The translations under genes and the position numbers were made by a program. From Ch67 sp041395845 (GTDB lineage Bacteria > Pseudomonadota > Gammaproteobacteria > Pseudomonadales > Ketobacteraceae), in NCBI GenBank assembly GCA_041395845.1, contig JAWKZS010000001.1, positions 248,001 to 312,000 on the forward strand: a stretch of 64,000 nucleotides of DNA, in the 5' to 3' direction. The notes beneath the pieces are model-generated. The model ran no database searches. It was not told the origin of the DNA and saw only the letters and a program-made list of their open reading frames with translations. Positions 34,244 through 42,900 of the stretch are shown here, one piece after another. How positions within the stretch are numbered: the first letter of the stretch is position 1; every line of letters begins with the position of its first letter.

Positions 34244-35035
34244 TCACGCGCGCTGGCTGGAGCAGGAAATGATTTCACCGGTCAGGTAGCTGGAATAATC
34301 CGACGCCAGGAACACCATGATATTGGCGATCTCCCAGACTTCGGCACCACGACCGTAGGCTTCGCGGCTTTCCAGTTCCCGCAGCAGTTCTTCCGGCGCA
34401 GATTTCTTCAGCATGGGATGCACGGCGAGGGACGGCGACACTGCGTTGATGCGTACGCCGAACTCGGCGGCTTCCAGCGCAGCGCAGCGGGTCAGCGCCA
34501 TCACACCGGCCTTGGCGGCCGCGTAATGGGCCTGTTCTTTCTGCGCACGCCAGCCCAGCACCGAGGCATTGTTGACGATGACGCCGCCATTACCGCGGGC
34601 TTTCATCTGCCGCAACATGTAACGGGTCATGCGCATGGTGCCGTTCAGAGTGACATCGATGACTTTATTCCATTCGTCATCTTCCATATCGATCAGGTGT
34701 TTGCTGGTACCGAGTCCGGCGTTGTTGATCAGCACATCAACGCCCTGCAGTTTGTCCTCGGCAAAATCGATCAGCGCCTGCACGTCCGCTTCCACCGCAA
34801 CGTTGCAGCGCAGGCCATACACCTGATCCAGTCCGGTTTCTTCTTTCAGCTTCTGCACCGACTGTTCCAGGCGGCCTTCATGCACGTCACTGATGACGAT
34901 GCCGCGGCAACCTTCTTCCACGCATTTTTTGGCGGCGGCAAAACCGATGCCCGCGCCTGCAGCGGCGGTGATCAGTACCGATTTGCCTTTGAGTAAACCG
35001 TGTCCGGGGACGTACGTTGGATTGTGGATGTTCAT
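34244..35035 (-). CDS. ipdF: IpdF-like (5-hydroxy-methylhexahydroindanone propionyl) dehydrogenase
   Basis: A 263-residue SDR. TAAAGAGIG (23-31), NNAG (104-107), Ser158, Tyr171 and Lys175 are present. The segments GHGLLKGKSV, VIVNNASVLGWRAQ, HYAAAKAGVMALTRC and SSYLTGEIIS match the actinobacterial IpdF (Rv3559c) very closely from memory, and its neighbour is a fadE30-like gene as in Mycobacterium. IpdF oxidises the 5-hydroxyl of the hydroxy-indane propionyl-CoA in ring C/D breakdown. Both the residues and the order of genes support the call. Confidence 0.78.
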   Translation of the reverse strand: MNIHNPTYVPGHGLLKGKSVLITAAAGAGIGFAAAKKCVEEGCRGIVISDVHEGRLEQSVQKLKEETGLDQVYGLRCNVAVEADVQALIDFAEDKLQGVDVLINNAGLGTSKHLIDMEDDEWNKVIDVTLNGTMRMTRYMLRQMKARGNGGVIVNNASVLGWRAQKEQAHYAAAKAGVMALTRCAALEAAEFGVRINAVSPSLAVHPMLKKSAPEELLRELESREAYGRGAEVWEIANIMVFLASDYSSYLTGEIISCSSQRA

Positions 35036-35056
35036 TTCGCTTCCTCAGGTAAGAGC

Positions 35057-35180
35057 GATTGATGGCACGGGATGGGAAGGCTGAAGATGGACGCTCAGCG
35101 ACAGGGATGTCGCTGTGCAGCCCCCATGGATGGGTTTACGGCGTGTCCAGATTCAGCCTTCCCATCCCGTGTGATCAATC
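35057..35180. repeat. Variable-stem hairpin element, copy 2
   Basis: A 60-bp core (35089-35148) in minus orientation, inside 36-bp arms that match at 32 positions; mismatches are grouped in two blocks. The right arm ends 2 bp after the stop codon of the fadE30-like gene; the left arm ends 21 bp ahead of ipdF. Arm sequence is unrelated to the other copies. Confidence 0.85.
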
Positions 35181-35182
35181 TG

Positions 35183-36376
35183 CTAGCCGCGCGGTTCCTT
35201 TGGCATGCCCAGACCGCGTTCGGCAATAATGTTGCGTTGAATCTGATTGGTGCCGCCGTAAATGGTATCGCTGCGGACAAACAGGTACATCGACTGCAAC
35301 CGGCTCAACTGATACGGTGCAGCTTCGAGTATCTGGCCTTCGGCGCCCAGCACATCAATCGCCAGTTCACCTAACTCACGATGCCAGGTGGCCCAGTACA
35401 GTTTGTAGATCAGTGCTTCTTTCTGCAGCGACCCATCACTGCCGGACTGCCCCGACAACATGCGCAGCGAGTTGTAGCGCATGATTTTCAGTTCGGTGTG
35501 GGCTTTGGCAATGCGCTGGCGAATCACCGGATCAGTAGCCGCACCGTTGCGCCTGGCCAGAGCAATGACGTCGTCCAGTTCGTTCTGGAACTGCATCTGC
35601 TGCCCCAGCGTGGATACTCCACGCTCGAAGCCCAGCAGACCCATGGCGACTTTCCAGCCTTCACCCGGTGCGCCGACGATATCATCCGCGTCGCATTCCG
35701 CATCATCGAAAAACACTTCGTTGAATTCACTGGTGCCGGTGATCTGCTGGATCGGTCGTACGGTGACACCGGGTTGATCCATCTTCACCAGAAAGAAACC
35801 CAGCCCCTTGTGGCCACTGGACGCCGGATCGGTGCGGGCAATCACGAAACAGTAATGGGCTTCGTGGGCCAGCGATGTCCAGACTTTCTGGCCGTTGAGA
35901 ATCCACTTGTTCTTTTCGCTGTCGAATCGGGCTTTGGTTTTGACATTGGCCAGATCCGATCCGGCACCCGGTTCGGAATAACCCTGACACCACAGATCTG
36001 TGCCGGCGACAATACCTGGCAGGTATTTCTGTTTCTGCGCCTCGGTACCAAACGCGATGATGGTGGGGCCCGCCAGGCCCTCGCCGATATGACCCACACG
36101 ACCGGGCCCACCGGCGCGGGCATATTCTTCGAAGAAGATCACCTGCTGTTCGATACTGCAGCCACGGCCACCGTATTCCTTTGGCCAGCCGACACAGGTC
36201 CAGCCCCCGGCCGCCAGGACTTTTTCCCACTGTTCCCTTTCATGCTGGAACATGTGTTCATCGCCGGGGCCGCCACGAAAACGGATTTTTTCGAATTCGC
36301 CGCGCAGGTTTTCATTCAGCCACTGCGCAACTTCCTGGCGGAACTGTTCATCAGCGGGGCTAAAACTCAGTTTCAT
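35183..36376 (-). CDS. fadE30: Acyl-CoA dehydrogenase FadE30-like
   Basis: A 397-residue acyl-CoA dehydrogenase. The FAD-site motifs YSEPGAGSDLA and VWTSLAHEAHYCFVIART, plus the C-terminal YGGTNQIQRNIIAERGLG, are family signatures. Order (next to ipdF) and length fit FadE30 (Rv3560c), which desaturates 5-OH-HIP-CoA in the KstR2 pathway. It overlaps the preceding acyl-CoA dehydrogenase gene by 4 bp (ATGA), so the two are translationally coupled. Confidence 0.8.
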   Translation of the reverse strand: MKLSFSPADEQFRQEVAQWLNENLRGEFEKIRFRGGPGDEHMFQHEREQWEKVLAAGGWTCVGWPKEYGGRGCSIEQQVIFFEEYARAGGPGRVGHIGEGLAGPTIIAFGTEAQKQKYLPGIVAGTDLWCQGYSEPGAGSDLANVKTKARFDSEKNKWILNGQKVWTSLAHEAHYCFVIARTDPASSGHKGLGFFLVKMDQPGVTVRPIQQITGTSEFNEVFFDDAECDADDIVGAPGEGWKVAMGLLGFERGVSTLGQQMQFQNELDDVIALARRNGAATDPVIRQRIAKAHTELKIMRYNSLRMLSGQSGSDGSLQKEALIYKLYWATWHRELGELAIDVLGAEGQILEAAPYQLSRLQSMYLFVRSDTIYGGTNQIQRNIIAERGLGMPKEPRG

Positions 36377-37557
36377 TCTGCAGCCTCCTGATCCAACAAG
36401 TGTTGCGCCAGACGCTCGCGATGGTAAGCGCCAGTGCCAAGGAAATGTTCGGATGCCTTGGCGCGTTTGAAATGCAGGTGGACATCATATTCCCAGGTAA
36501 AACCGACGCCGCCATGCATCTGCAGACACTCGCCGGCATTTTTGAAATAGGCATCGGAACAATAGGATTTGGCGATGCTGGCCGCTTCAGCCAGCTCGGT
36601 GGCCAAGGGGCCGCCTTCGAGCGCTTCCTGTGCTACGCAGGCAGCGTAATAGACACCCGAGCGCGCGACTTCCGCCCGCAGCATCATGTCAGCCGCCTTG
36701 TGCTTGATCGCCTGAAAACTGGCAATGCTGCGACCGAACTGGCTACGTTCCTTGGTGTAGGCAACCGCCATGTCCAGACATTGCTGGGCACCGCCCATCT
36801 GTTCCGCTGCCAGTGCGACAGTGGCCAGATCAAGGATCGTCTGCAACGCTGCAGCAGCCTGTCCCGGCTGTGCCATCAACGTATCCGCTGACACGCGCAC
36901 CTTGTCCAACCGCAGTGCGGCCTGCCGGCGGGTCTGATCCAGCGCGGGTAACAGGTCACGGGTGATGCCTGCCGTATCAGCTGGCACCACAAACAGACTG
37001 ACACCTTGCGAACCGGTTGAACCGGCGAGGCGCGCTGCCAGGATCAACACGTCGGCGGACGCGCCATCGACAACGTAGCGGTATTCGCCGTCCAGAATGA
37101 AATCGTTCCCGGTTGCCGTCGCAGTGGCGCCAATTGCGTTCGCATCCCAGCATCCGCCACGCTCGGCGGCACGGCCGTCACACCAGGCCAGCGTCGCGGT
37201 TTTGCCGGCGGCAAGCTGCGGCAACCAGCGCGCTTTCTGTGCGTCGGTACCCGCCACCAGCAGGCTATTCACACCCAGACACACGGTAGCAAAAAACGGT
37301 GAGCACAACAGGTAACGGCCCATCTGTTCAACCATGGCTACCAGTTCGACGTAGCCCAGCCCCATGCCTTCGTACTGCTCGGGGATATGCAGCGCCGGCC
37401 ATACCAGATCCTGACAGATCTGTTGCCACAGCTGCGCGTCATAGCCGTGTTCGCTGGCCATCGCCGTGCGAATGGCTTCGCTGGTAGACACTTCCGCGAG
37501 AAACTGCTGGGCAGTATCGCGGATCATCAGCTGTTCATCGGTAAATCGGAATTCCAT
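36373..37557 (-). CDS. Acyl-CoA dehydrogenase subunit, FadE33-like
   Basis: A 394-residue acyl-CoA dehydrogenase-fold protein. It has the C-terminal helical bundle motif QFGRSIASFQAIKHKAADM and MHGGVGFTWEYDVHLHFKR. The middle region is more divergent than in its coupled neighbour. This matches the pattern of steroid-type alpha2beta2 dehydrogenases, in which one subunit lacks a full active site; whether this one is catalytic cannot be settled by eye. FadE33 or FadE32 of the KstR2 group are the likely counterparts. 84 bp separate it from the upstream SDR. Confidence 0.76.
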   Translation of the reverse strand: MEFRFTDEQLMIRDTAQQFLAEVSTSEAIRTAMASEHGYDAQLWQQICQDLVWPALHIPEQYEGMGLGYVELVAMVEQMGRYLLCSPFFATVCLGVNSLLVAGTDAQKARWLPQLAAGKTATLAWCDGRAAERGGCWDANAIGATATATGNDFILDGEYRYVVDGASADVLILAARLAGSTGSQGVSLFVVPADTAGITRDLLPALDQTRRQAALRLDKVRVSADTLMAQPGQAAAALQTILDLATVALAAEQMGGAQQCLDMAVAYTKERSQFGRSIASFQAIKHKAADMMLRAEVARSGVYYAACVAQEALEGGPLATELAEAASIAKSYCSDAYFKNAGECLQMHGGVGFTWEYDVHLHFKRAKASEHFLGTGAYHRERLAQHLLDQEAAE

Positions 37558-37641
37558 AACAGCCCTGCTTCAATAAAAAAGTCGGAGGCAACCAGTGAAA
37601 GGGGTGGTAAAACAGTTGCCCCGACAAACTGACCCGGCGTT

Positions 37642-38520
37642 TCAGGCGCCGTAAACTTTTTGTGCTGGCACTTCCTTGCTCAGCAGTACATCCATAGCAC
37701 CCGCAATTTCTTTCGGTTCCCAACGGGCGCCCTTGTCGACACCTTCAGTGGTACGCCAGCCATCGGCAATCGAAATCTTGCCGCCCTGCACTTCGAATAC
37801 GCGGCCGGTCACTGCAGCAGATTCCGCACTGCCCAGCCAGACCACCAGCGGCGCGACGTTGGCAGGATCATAGAAATCAAATCCGCCTTCGGGCTTTTTC
37901 ATCATGTCGGCAAACACGTCTTCGGTCATGCCGGTGCGTGCAGCAGGCGCGAGGCTATTCGCGGTGATGCCATAGCGGCGCAGCTCGGCCGCCTGATTCA
38001 ATGTCAGCGACGCGATGCCACCTTTTGCCGCAGCATAATTGGACTGGCCCACTGATCCGTTCAGGCCCGCACCGGAAGACGTGTTGATGATGCGCGCGTC
38101 GACTTTCTTGCCCGCCTTGGACTGGTCGCGCCAGTAATGCACGGCGTGGCTGCTGATGCAGAAATGGCCTTTCAGGTGCACGGCAATCACCGCATCCCAA
38201 TCGGCTTCGGTCATGGAGGCAAACATCTTGTCGCGGCAGATGCCGGCATTGTTTACTACCACATGCAGATCACCAAAGGTGTCCACTGCCTGCTTTACCG
38301 CATTTTGGGAATCGGCGTAGTCGGTGATATTCGAGGTGTTGACGATGGCTTCACCGCCAGCCGCCTTGATGGCATCAACGGTGGTTTGCGCCGCTGCTGC
38401 ATTGATGTCGTTGACCACGACCTTGGCACCTTCTGCCGCGAAAGCCTTGGCGTACGCTGCGCCCAGGCCACCGCCTGCGCCGGTAATGATGACTACTCGT
38501 CCTTCGCAAATACCGCTCAT
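37642..38520 (-). CDS. Hydroxyacyl-CoA dehydrogenase-like SDR (HSD17B4 type)
   Basis: A 292-residue SDR. TGAGGGLG (13-20), NNAG (90-93), Ser149, Tyr162 and Lys166 (NYAAAKGG) are present. The C-terminal region with FDFYDPANVAPLVVWLGS and GGKISIADGWR matches the dehydrogenase part of peroxisomal multifunctional enzyme type 2 and the mycobacterial Rv3548c/Rv3502c group. It would oxidise a 3-hydroxyacyl-CoA, so it complements the enoyl hydratases and thiolases of this operon. It is followed downstream by the FadE33-like gene. Confidence 0.82.
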   Translation of the reverse strand: MSGICEGRVVIITGAGGGLGAAYAKAFAAEGAKVVVNDINAAAAQTTVDAIKAAGGEAIVNTSNITDYADSQNAVKQAVDTFGDLHVVVNNAGICRDKMFASMTEADWDAVIAVHLKGHFCISSHAVHYWRDQSKAGKKVDARIINTSSGAGLNGSVGQSNYAAAKGGIASLTLNQAAELRRYGITANSLAPAARTGMTEDVFADMMKKPEGGFDFYDPANVAPLVVWLGSAESAAVTGRVFEVQGGKISIADGWRTTEGVDKGARWEPKEIAGAMDVLLSKEVPAQKVYGA

Positions 38521-38544
38521 TTCTCTGTTCCTCGAATCCTGGAA

Positions 38545-38662
38545 GATTATCGGGTGTCCGGGATTTCAGTTCCGGACGCTCAGCGACATGGATGTCGCTG
38601 TGCAGCCCCCATGGATGGGTTTACGGCGTGTCCGGAACTGAAATCCCGGATGGCCGATAATC
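38545..38662. repeat. Variable-stem hairpin element, copy 3
   Basis: A 60-bp core (38574-38633) in minus orientation, within 33-bp arms matching at 30 positions; the three mismatches are adjacent. The right arm ends 10 bp after the stop codon of the FadA6-like gene. The core is nearly identical to copy 2, but the arms are unrelated. Confidence 0.85.
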
Positions 38663-38672
38663 CGCTCCGTTA

Positions 38673-39821
38673 TTACAGTCGCTCGATAATGGTCACGTTG
38701 GCCTGACCGCCGCCTTCACACATGGTCTGCAAACCGAAACGGCCGCCAGTGCGCTCCAGTTCGTGCAGCAATGTGGTCATCAACTTGGTTCCAGTGGCAC
38801 CCAGCGGGTGACCCAGTGCAATCGCGCCGCCATTGACGTTGGTCTTGGCGTGGTCGTAATCCAGTTCTTTCAGCCACGCCATTGCGACCGACGCAAACGC
38901 TTCGTTGATTTCCACCAGATCGATATCGTTCATGGTCATGCCGGCCTTTTTCAACGCATAACGGGTAGCGTTGATCGGCGCAGTCAGCATCCAGATCGGA
39001 TCGGCGGCACGCACGGACATGTGATGAATACGGGCGCGGGGCGTCAGGTTGTAACGCTTCAGCGCGGCTTCGGAAACAATCAGCATCGCGGAAGATGCGT
39101 CACAGGTTTGCGACGACACTGCCGCAGTCACCTTGTCACAGCCAAACAGGAATTCCAGCTCCGCCATTTTTTCCAGGGTGGACTGACGTGGCGTTTCATC
39201 CACCTCCACGCCGGCGAGCGGAATGATTTCCCGATTGAAGCGGCCTTCCTTGATGGCATTGAGGGCGCGAGCATGGGATTCCAGTGAATAGACTTCCAGA
39301 TCGCGACGGCTCAAGCCCCATTTGTCCGCAATCATCTGCGCCGACTTGAACTGGGTCGGCGGAATGTCACCGTAACGCTCCACCCAGCCGGTGGAACCGG
39401 TGAACGGGTCTTTGAAGCCCAGCGGCTCCGCGCACATCATGGCGGAAGAAATCGGAATCTGGGTCATGGTCTGCACGCCACCCGCAACGACCACGTCCAT
39501 GGTGCCGGACATGATGGCCTGGGCAGCAAAATGTACCGCCTGCTGGGAGGAACCGCACTGACGATCTACCGTGGTGCCCGGCACTTCATCGCTCAGACCG
39601 GCGGCCAGCCAGCAGGTACGGGCAATGTCGCCCGCCAGGGGGCCGATGGTGTCGACGCAGCCGAAGATCACGTCGTCGTATTCGTTGTCGGGAATACCAT
39701 TGCGCTCGACAATATGTTTGAGCACATGGGCGCCCAGATCGGCGCCGTGTACTTTTGACAAACCGCCCTTACGGCGGCCAGTGGGCGAACGGATCGCATC
39801 TACGATATAGGCTTGTGCCAT
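38673..39821 (-). CDS. fadA6: Thiolase FadA6
   Basis: A 382-residue thiolase. Nucleophilic Cys is in TTVDRQCGSSQQA; the C-terminal motifs are GHPLGATGTKL and QTMCEGGGQANVTIIERL. The segments VAGGVQTMTQIPISSAMM, ARIHHMSVRAADPIWMLT and VEINEAFASVAMAWLKE match mycobacterial FadA6 (Rv3556c) closely from memory. FadA6 performs the last thiolytic step of ring C/D breakdown. Its place among ipd and fadE genes agrees with this. Confidence 0.83.
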   Translation of the reverse strand: MAQAYIVDAIRSPTGRRKGGLSKVHGADLGAHVLKHIVERNGIPDNEYDDVIFGCVDTIGPLAGDIARTCWLAAGLSDEVPGTTVDRQCGSSQQAVHFAAQAIMSGTMDVVVAGGVQTMTQIPISSAMMCAEPLGFKDPFTGSTGWVERYGDIPPTQFKSAQMIADKWGLSRRDLEVYSLESHARALNAIKEGRFNREIIPLAGVEVDETPRQSTLEKMAELEFLFGCDKVTAAVSSQTCDASSAMLIVSEAALKRYNLTPRARIHHMSVRAADPIWMLTAPINATRYALKKAGMTMNDIDLVEINEAFASVAMAWLKELDYDHAKTNVNGGAIALGHPLGATGTKLMTTLLHELERTGGRFGLQTMCEGGGQANVTIIERL

Positions 39822-39864
39822 GATTCAGTCTCTGTAGCGTTGATTACTGCAAAAAGCCCGCGAC

Positions 39865-40932
39865 TTACGCCACTTGCTCGCCAAACGTTTTATCGGCACC
39901 AATCTTGGCATTGGGATTCATCAGCCACTGGTGCAAACGATTTTTATGGAATCCGGCATGGCCCCAGAACTTGTCCAGCGCCCAGGCCCGCTTCATCCAG
40001 ATGTGCAGATCGCATTCCCAGGTGTAACCCATTGCACCGTGGGACTGGATGCTGTTTTTCGCCGCCAGCAGCGCCGCTTCACCGGCAGACACCTTGGCGT
40101 GGGATACTGCGAAGTCGGCATGCAGCGGACGCTGGCTTACCGTGTACGCAGCGCGGTACAGCACCGGCTTGGCAAACTCGGTCTTCACTGCACAGTTAGC
40201 CATATGATGTTTCAGCGCCTGATAGGAACCGATCGGCTTGCCGAACTGGTGACGGTCGGCCGTGTATTTCACCGTCATGCTCACCATCGCTTCGGCCAGA
40301 CCCAGCAATTGTGCTGCGGCACCCAATGCGCCACGATTCAGCGTGGCCGCCAGCAGGCCTACGCCTTCGACGCCGTTGGTGATGCAGGTTTCTTCCGATA
40401 CTTTCCAGTCCACACTGAAAAGACGGCGGGAGGGATCGACACTGGGCTGGGCCGTCAGTTTGACATCATCCTTCGACACCAGATGAATCTGGTTGCCGCT
40501 GGGCAGCAACAGATAATCGGCAATATGGGCATCACTCACCAGATGATTGGCCGCATGCCCTACCGCGGCCTTGCGTTCGCCGGCGGCAATTTTTTCCAGC
40601 AGATTGGCACAGCGGGAATCCTGGCCCGCCAGCGCTGCCAGCAGCGGCGTGGCCACCAGCGCGGTTTCCACCAGCGGCTCAGGTAGCGCCACTTCACCGC
40701 AGGTTTGCGCCAGCAGCACGAAGTCGAGTTCATTCATGCCCAGGCCACCGAACTGCTCCGGCACCAGCATGGCGGTCAGGCCCAGTTCCACCAGTTGTTG
40801 CCACAGCTGATCGCTGCGACCGGTATCGGTTTCCCACGACGCGCGAATGCTGTCAGCGGTCACTTCGTTGTGCAGAAATTTTTTGACGTTGTCGCAAAAC
40901 AGCAACTGATCTTCGCTAAAGGTAAAGTCCAT
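39865..40932 (-). CDS. Acyl-CoA dehydrogenase subunit, FadE32-like
   Basis: A 355-residue, rather short acyl-CoA dehydrogenase-fold protein. QFGKPIGSYQALKHHMANC and SHGAMGYTWECDLHIWMKR mark the C-terminal bundle. The middle beta domain is reduced compared with typical family members. It starts 9 bp after the end of the FadE31-like gene, so the two are very likely partners in one alpha2beta2 enzyme, as known for FadE31-FadE32 of the KstR2 regulon. The catalytic base cannot be located with confidence here. Confidence 0.78.
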   Translation of the reverse strand: MDFTFSEDQLLFCDNVKKFLHNEVTADSIRASWETDTGRSDQLWQQLVELGLTAMLVPEQFGGLGMNELDFVLLAQTCGEVALPEPLVETALVATPLLAALAGQDSRCANLLEKIAAGERKAAVGHAANHLVSDAHIADYLLLPSGNQIHLVSKDDVKLTAQPSVDPSRRLFSVDWKVSEETCITNGVEGVGLLAATLNRGALGAAAQLLGLAEAMVSMTVKYTADRHQFGKPIGSYQALKHHMANCAVKTEFAKPVLYRAAYTVSQRPLHADFAVSHAKVSAGEAALLAAKNSIQSHGAMGYTWECDLHIWMKRAWALDKFWGHAGFHKNRLHQWLMNPNAKIGADKTFGEQVA

Positions 40933-40941
40933 GGTCAGCCC

Positions 40942-42105
40942 CTATTTGCGCGGCATGCCCAGCATACGCTCGGCAATGATGTTGCGTTGAATTTCGTTGG
41001 TACCCGCATAAATCGGGCCGGACTGGGCGAACAGGAAGCCGTCGAGCCACTGACCCACATCACCGGCGGCGGAGGCTTCCGGCAACAGTTCCGCGCGATT
41101 GGCCAGGATGCTCAGCGCCGTTTCGTGCATCTTCTGATCCAGCTCCGACCAGAAAATCTTGTTTACCGAGGATTCCGCGCCAATCTTGCCGCCATTCATC
41201 AGACGTGACGCCGTCTGGTAGGTGGACAGCGCATAGGCTTCGGCATCCATGAAACATTTCACCACCGCATCCTCGATCGACAGATCCAGGATATCGTTGG
41301 CATGTTCGCGGTACAGGGCTACCAGACGTTTCGCTGTTTCCTGGAACCGGGCCGGACTGCGCAGCATCAGGCCTCGCTCGAAACCGGCAGTGGACATGGC
41401 GATGTGCCAGCCCTGACCTTCTTCGCCCAAGCGGTTGAACACCGGCACGCGCACGTCATCGAAAAAGATTTCGGCAAATCCTGGCAGACCGTTCAGTTGT
41501 GGAATTGGTCGCACGGTTACCCCGGGGGCATCGAGCGGTACGAAAATGAACGACAGGCCATTGTGTTTTTCTGACGCCGGATCCGTACGGAAAATACAGA
41601 ATACCCAGTCGGCAAACACCGCACGGGTGGACCAGACTTTCTGGCCATTGATGACGTACTCATCACCATCACGAATGGCTTTGGAACGGATCGCTGCCAG
41701 ATCGGAACCGGCGCCGGGTTCGGACCAGCCCTGCGCCCACATTTCCTCGCCACTGGCCATTTTGGAAATGAAACGCGCCTTCTGTTCCGGCGTACCGTAT
41801 TCCATCAGCGTGGGGCCGAGCAGGAAGATACCATTCTGGTTCACCCGCAGCGGCGCCTGGGCGCGGTAATACTCTTCTTCAAAAATCAGCCATTCAATCA
41901 GGTTGCAACCACGGCCACCGTATTCCTTGGGCCAGGTCACCATGCCCCAGTTGCCTTTGGCCAGGGTCTTTTCCCATTCCCGGTGCTGTTCAAACCCTTC
42001 TGCTGTATCGAACGACTGTAACGGCTTCGCGGGCACATTGTCGGCCAGCCATTGCCGCACTTCCTTGCGGAAAGCGATCTGTTCCTGCGTGTAATTCAGA
42101 TCCAT
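40942..42105 (-). CDS. fadE31: Acyl-CoA dehydrogenase FadE31-like
   Basis: A 387-residue acyl-CoA dehydrogenase. WSEPGAGSDLAAIRSKA, VWSTRAVFADWVFCIFRTD and the C-terminal AGTNEIQRNIIAERMLGMP are full FAD- and substrate-site motifs, so this is likely the complete subunit of a pair with the next gene. The ATG at 42105 overlaps the echA20 stop codon (TGATG), which couples the two genes. FadE31 works on 6-membered or propionate-derived CoA esters during HIP breakdown. Confidence 0.8.
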   Translation of the reverse strand: MDLNYTQEQIAFRKEVRQWLADNVPAKPLQSFDTAEGFEQHREWEKTLAKGNWGMVTWPKEYGGRGCNLIEWLIFEEEYYRAQAPLRVNQNGIFLLGPTLMEYGTPEQKARFISKMASGEEMWAQGWSEPGAGSDLAAIRSKAIRDGDEYVINGQKVWSTRAVFADWVFCIFRTDPASEKHNGLSFIFVPLDAPGVTVRPIPQLNGLPGFAEIFFDDVRVPVFNRLGEEGQGWHIAMSTAGFERGLMLRSPARFQETAKRLVALYREHANDILDLSIEDAVVKCFMDAEAYALSTYQTASRLMNGGKIGAESSVNKIFWSELDQKMHETALSILANRAELLPEASAAGDVGQWLDGFLFAQSGPIYAGTNEIQRNIIAERMLGMPRK

Positions 42106-42872
42106 CACGCGTTACCTTTCTTGTCATCAAACTGCGCGTCACGCTTCTGCACGAAGGCGTCACGGGCTTCCTGGGAATCTTTTTCGCGATAGGCCTGCAG
42201 CGTAAAACCCTGCTCCCAGCGGTACTTGTCTTCGAGGTTGCCGTCTTCGATGCCGGTCAGGGCTTCTTTGGCCAGCTGGATCATGGGCGAACTCTTTTCG
42301 GCGATCTTGGCGGCGATACCCAGTGCCGCATCACGCAGCTGGTCTTTCGGCACGACGCGCTCCACTGCGCCCAGGCGATACGCTTCCTGCGCGTCAATGA
42401 ATTCACCGGTGTAGTACATGAAGCGGACCTTCTGCACCGGGAACATACGCTGCAGATGCGCGCCGCCACCCATGGCACCACGATCCACTTCCGGCACGCC
42501 AAAACGCGCACACTCGGATGCCACGATGATGTCTGCTGCGCCAGCGATACCGATACCGCCGCCCAGCACAAAACCGTGCAGGGCGACAATCACCGGCTTG
42601 GGATTACGGTGAATGGCCTTGAAGGTGTCGTAGTTGCCCTTGTTCACCGGTACGATCTTGTTGGCGTCTGCCGCCAACTCCTTGATATCGACACCGGCGC
42701 AAAAGCCTTTGCCTTCGGCGCGGATCACGATCACCCGCACGTCAGGATCAACACCCAACTCTTCGATGCGGCGGGCAATGGCGAACCATTCCGTACTGCT
42801 GAAGGCATTCACCGGCGGTTTGCAGAACACCAGTTCCGCGATGCCGTTTTCGATCAGGGTTTCAAAGGCCAT
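42105..42872 (-). CDS. echA20: Enoyl-CoA hydratase-fold EchA20
   Basis: A 255-residue crotonase-fold protein. The oxyanion segments are AEGKGFCAGVDIKE and GFVLGGGIGIAGAADI; FGVPEVDRGAMGGGAHLQR and the C-terminal EQGFTL match mycobacterial EchA20 (Rv3550) from memory. EchA20 hydrolyses and opens ring D of the dioxo-indane carboxyl-CoA intermediate. The start at 42872 follows AAAGGA and drops a 37-residue extension. It lies between ipdC and fadE31, as in the actinobacterial locus. Confidence 0.82.
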   Translation of the reverse strand: MAFETLIENGIAELVFCKPPVNAFSSTEWFAIARRIEELGVDPDVRVIVIRAEGKGFCAGVDIKELAADANKIVPVNKGNYDTFKAIHRNPKPVIVALHGFVLGGGIGIAGAADIIVASECARFGVPEVDRGAMGGGAHLQRMFPVQKVRFMYYTGEFIDAQEAYRLGAVERVVPKDQLRDAALGIAAKIAEKSSPMIQLAKEALTGIEDGNLEDKYRWEQGFTLQAYREKDSQEARDAFVQKRDAQFDDKKGNA

Positions 42873-42900
42873 GCTCAAAGTCCTTTCACTCAATAAATTT

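Noticed and set aside
38324..38641. Small frames in the hairpin elements that repeat the peptide text around MDGFTACP or QPPWMGLRR
   Set aside because: The similar peptides at three or four loci come from the repeated 60-bp DNA core in different frames, not from a protein family.
33653..38662. Classical REP or insertion sequence ends
   Set aside because: No GTAG-type REP foot, no transposase, no target-site duplication and no constant terminal repeats.
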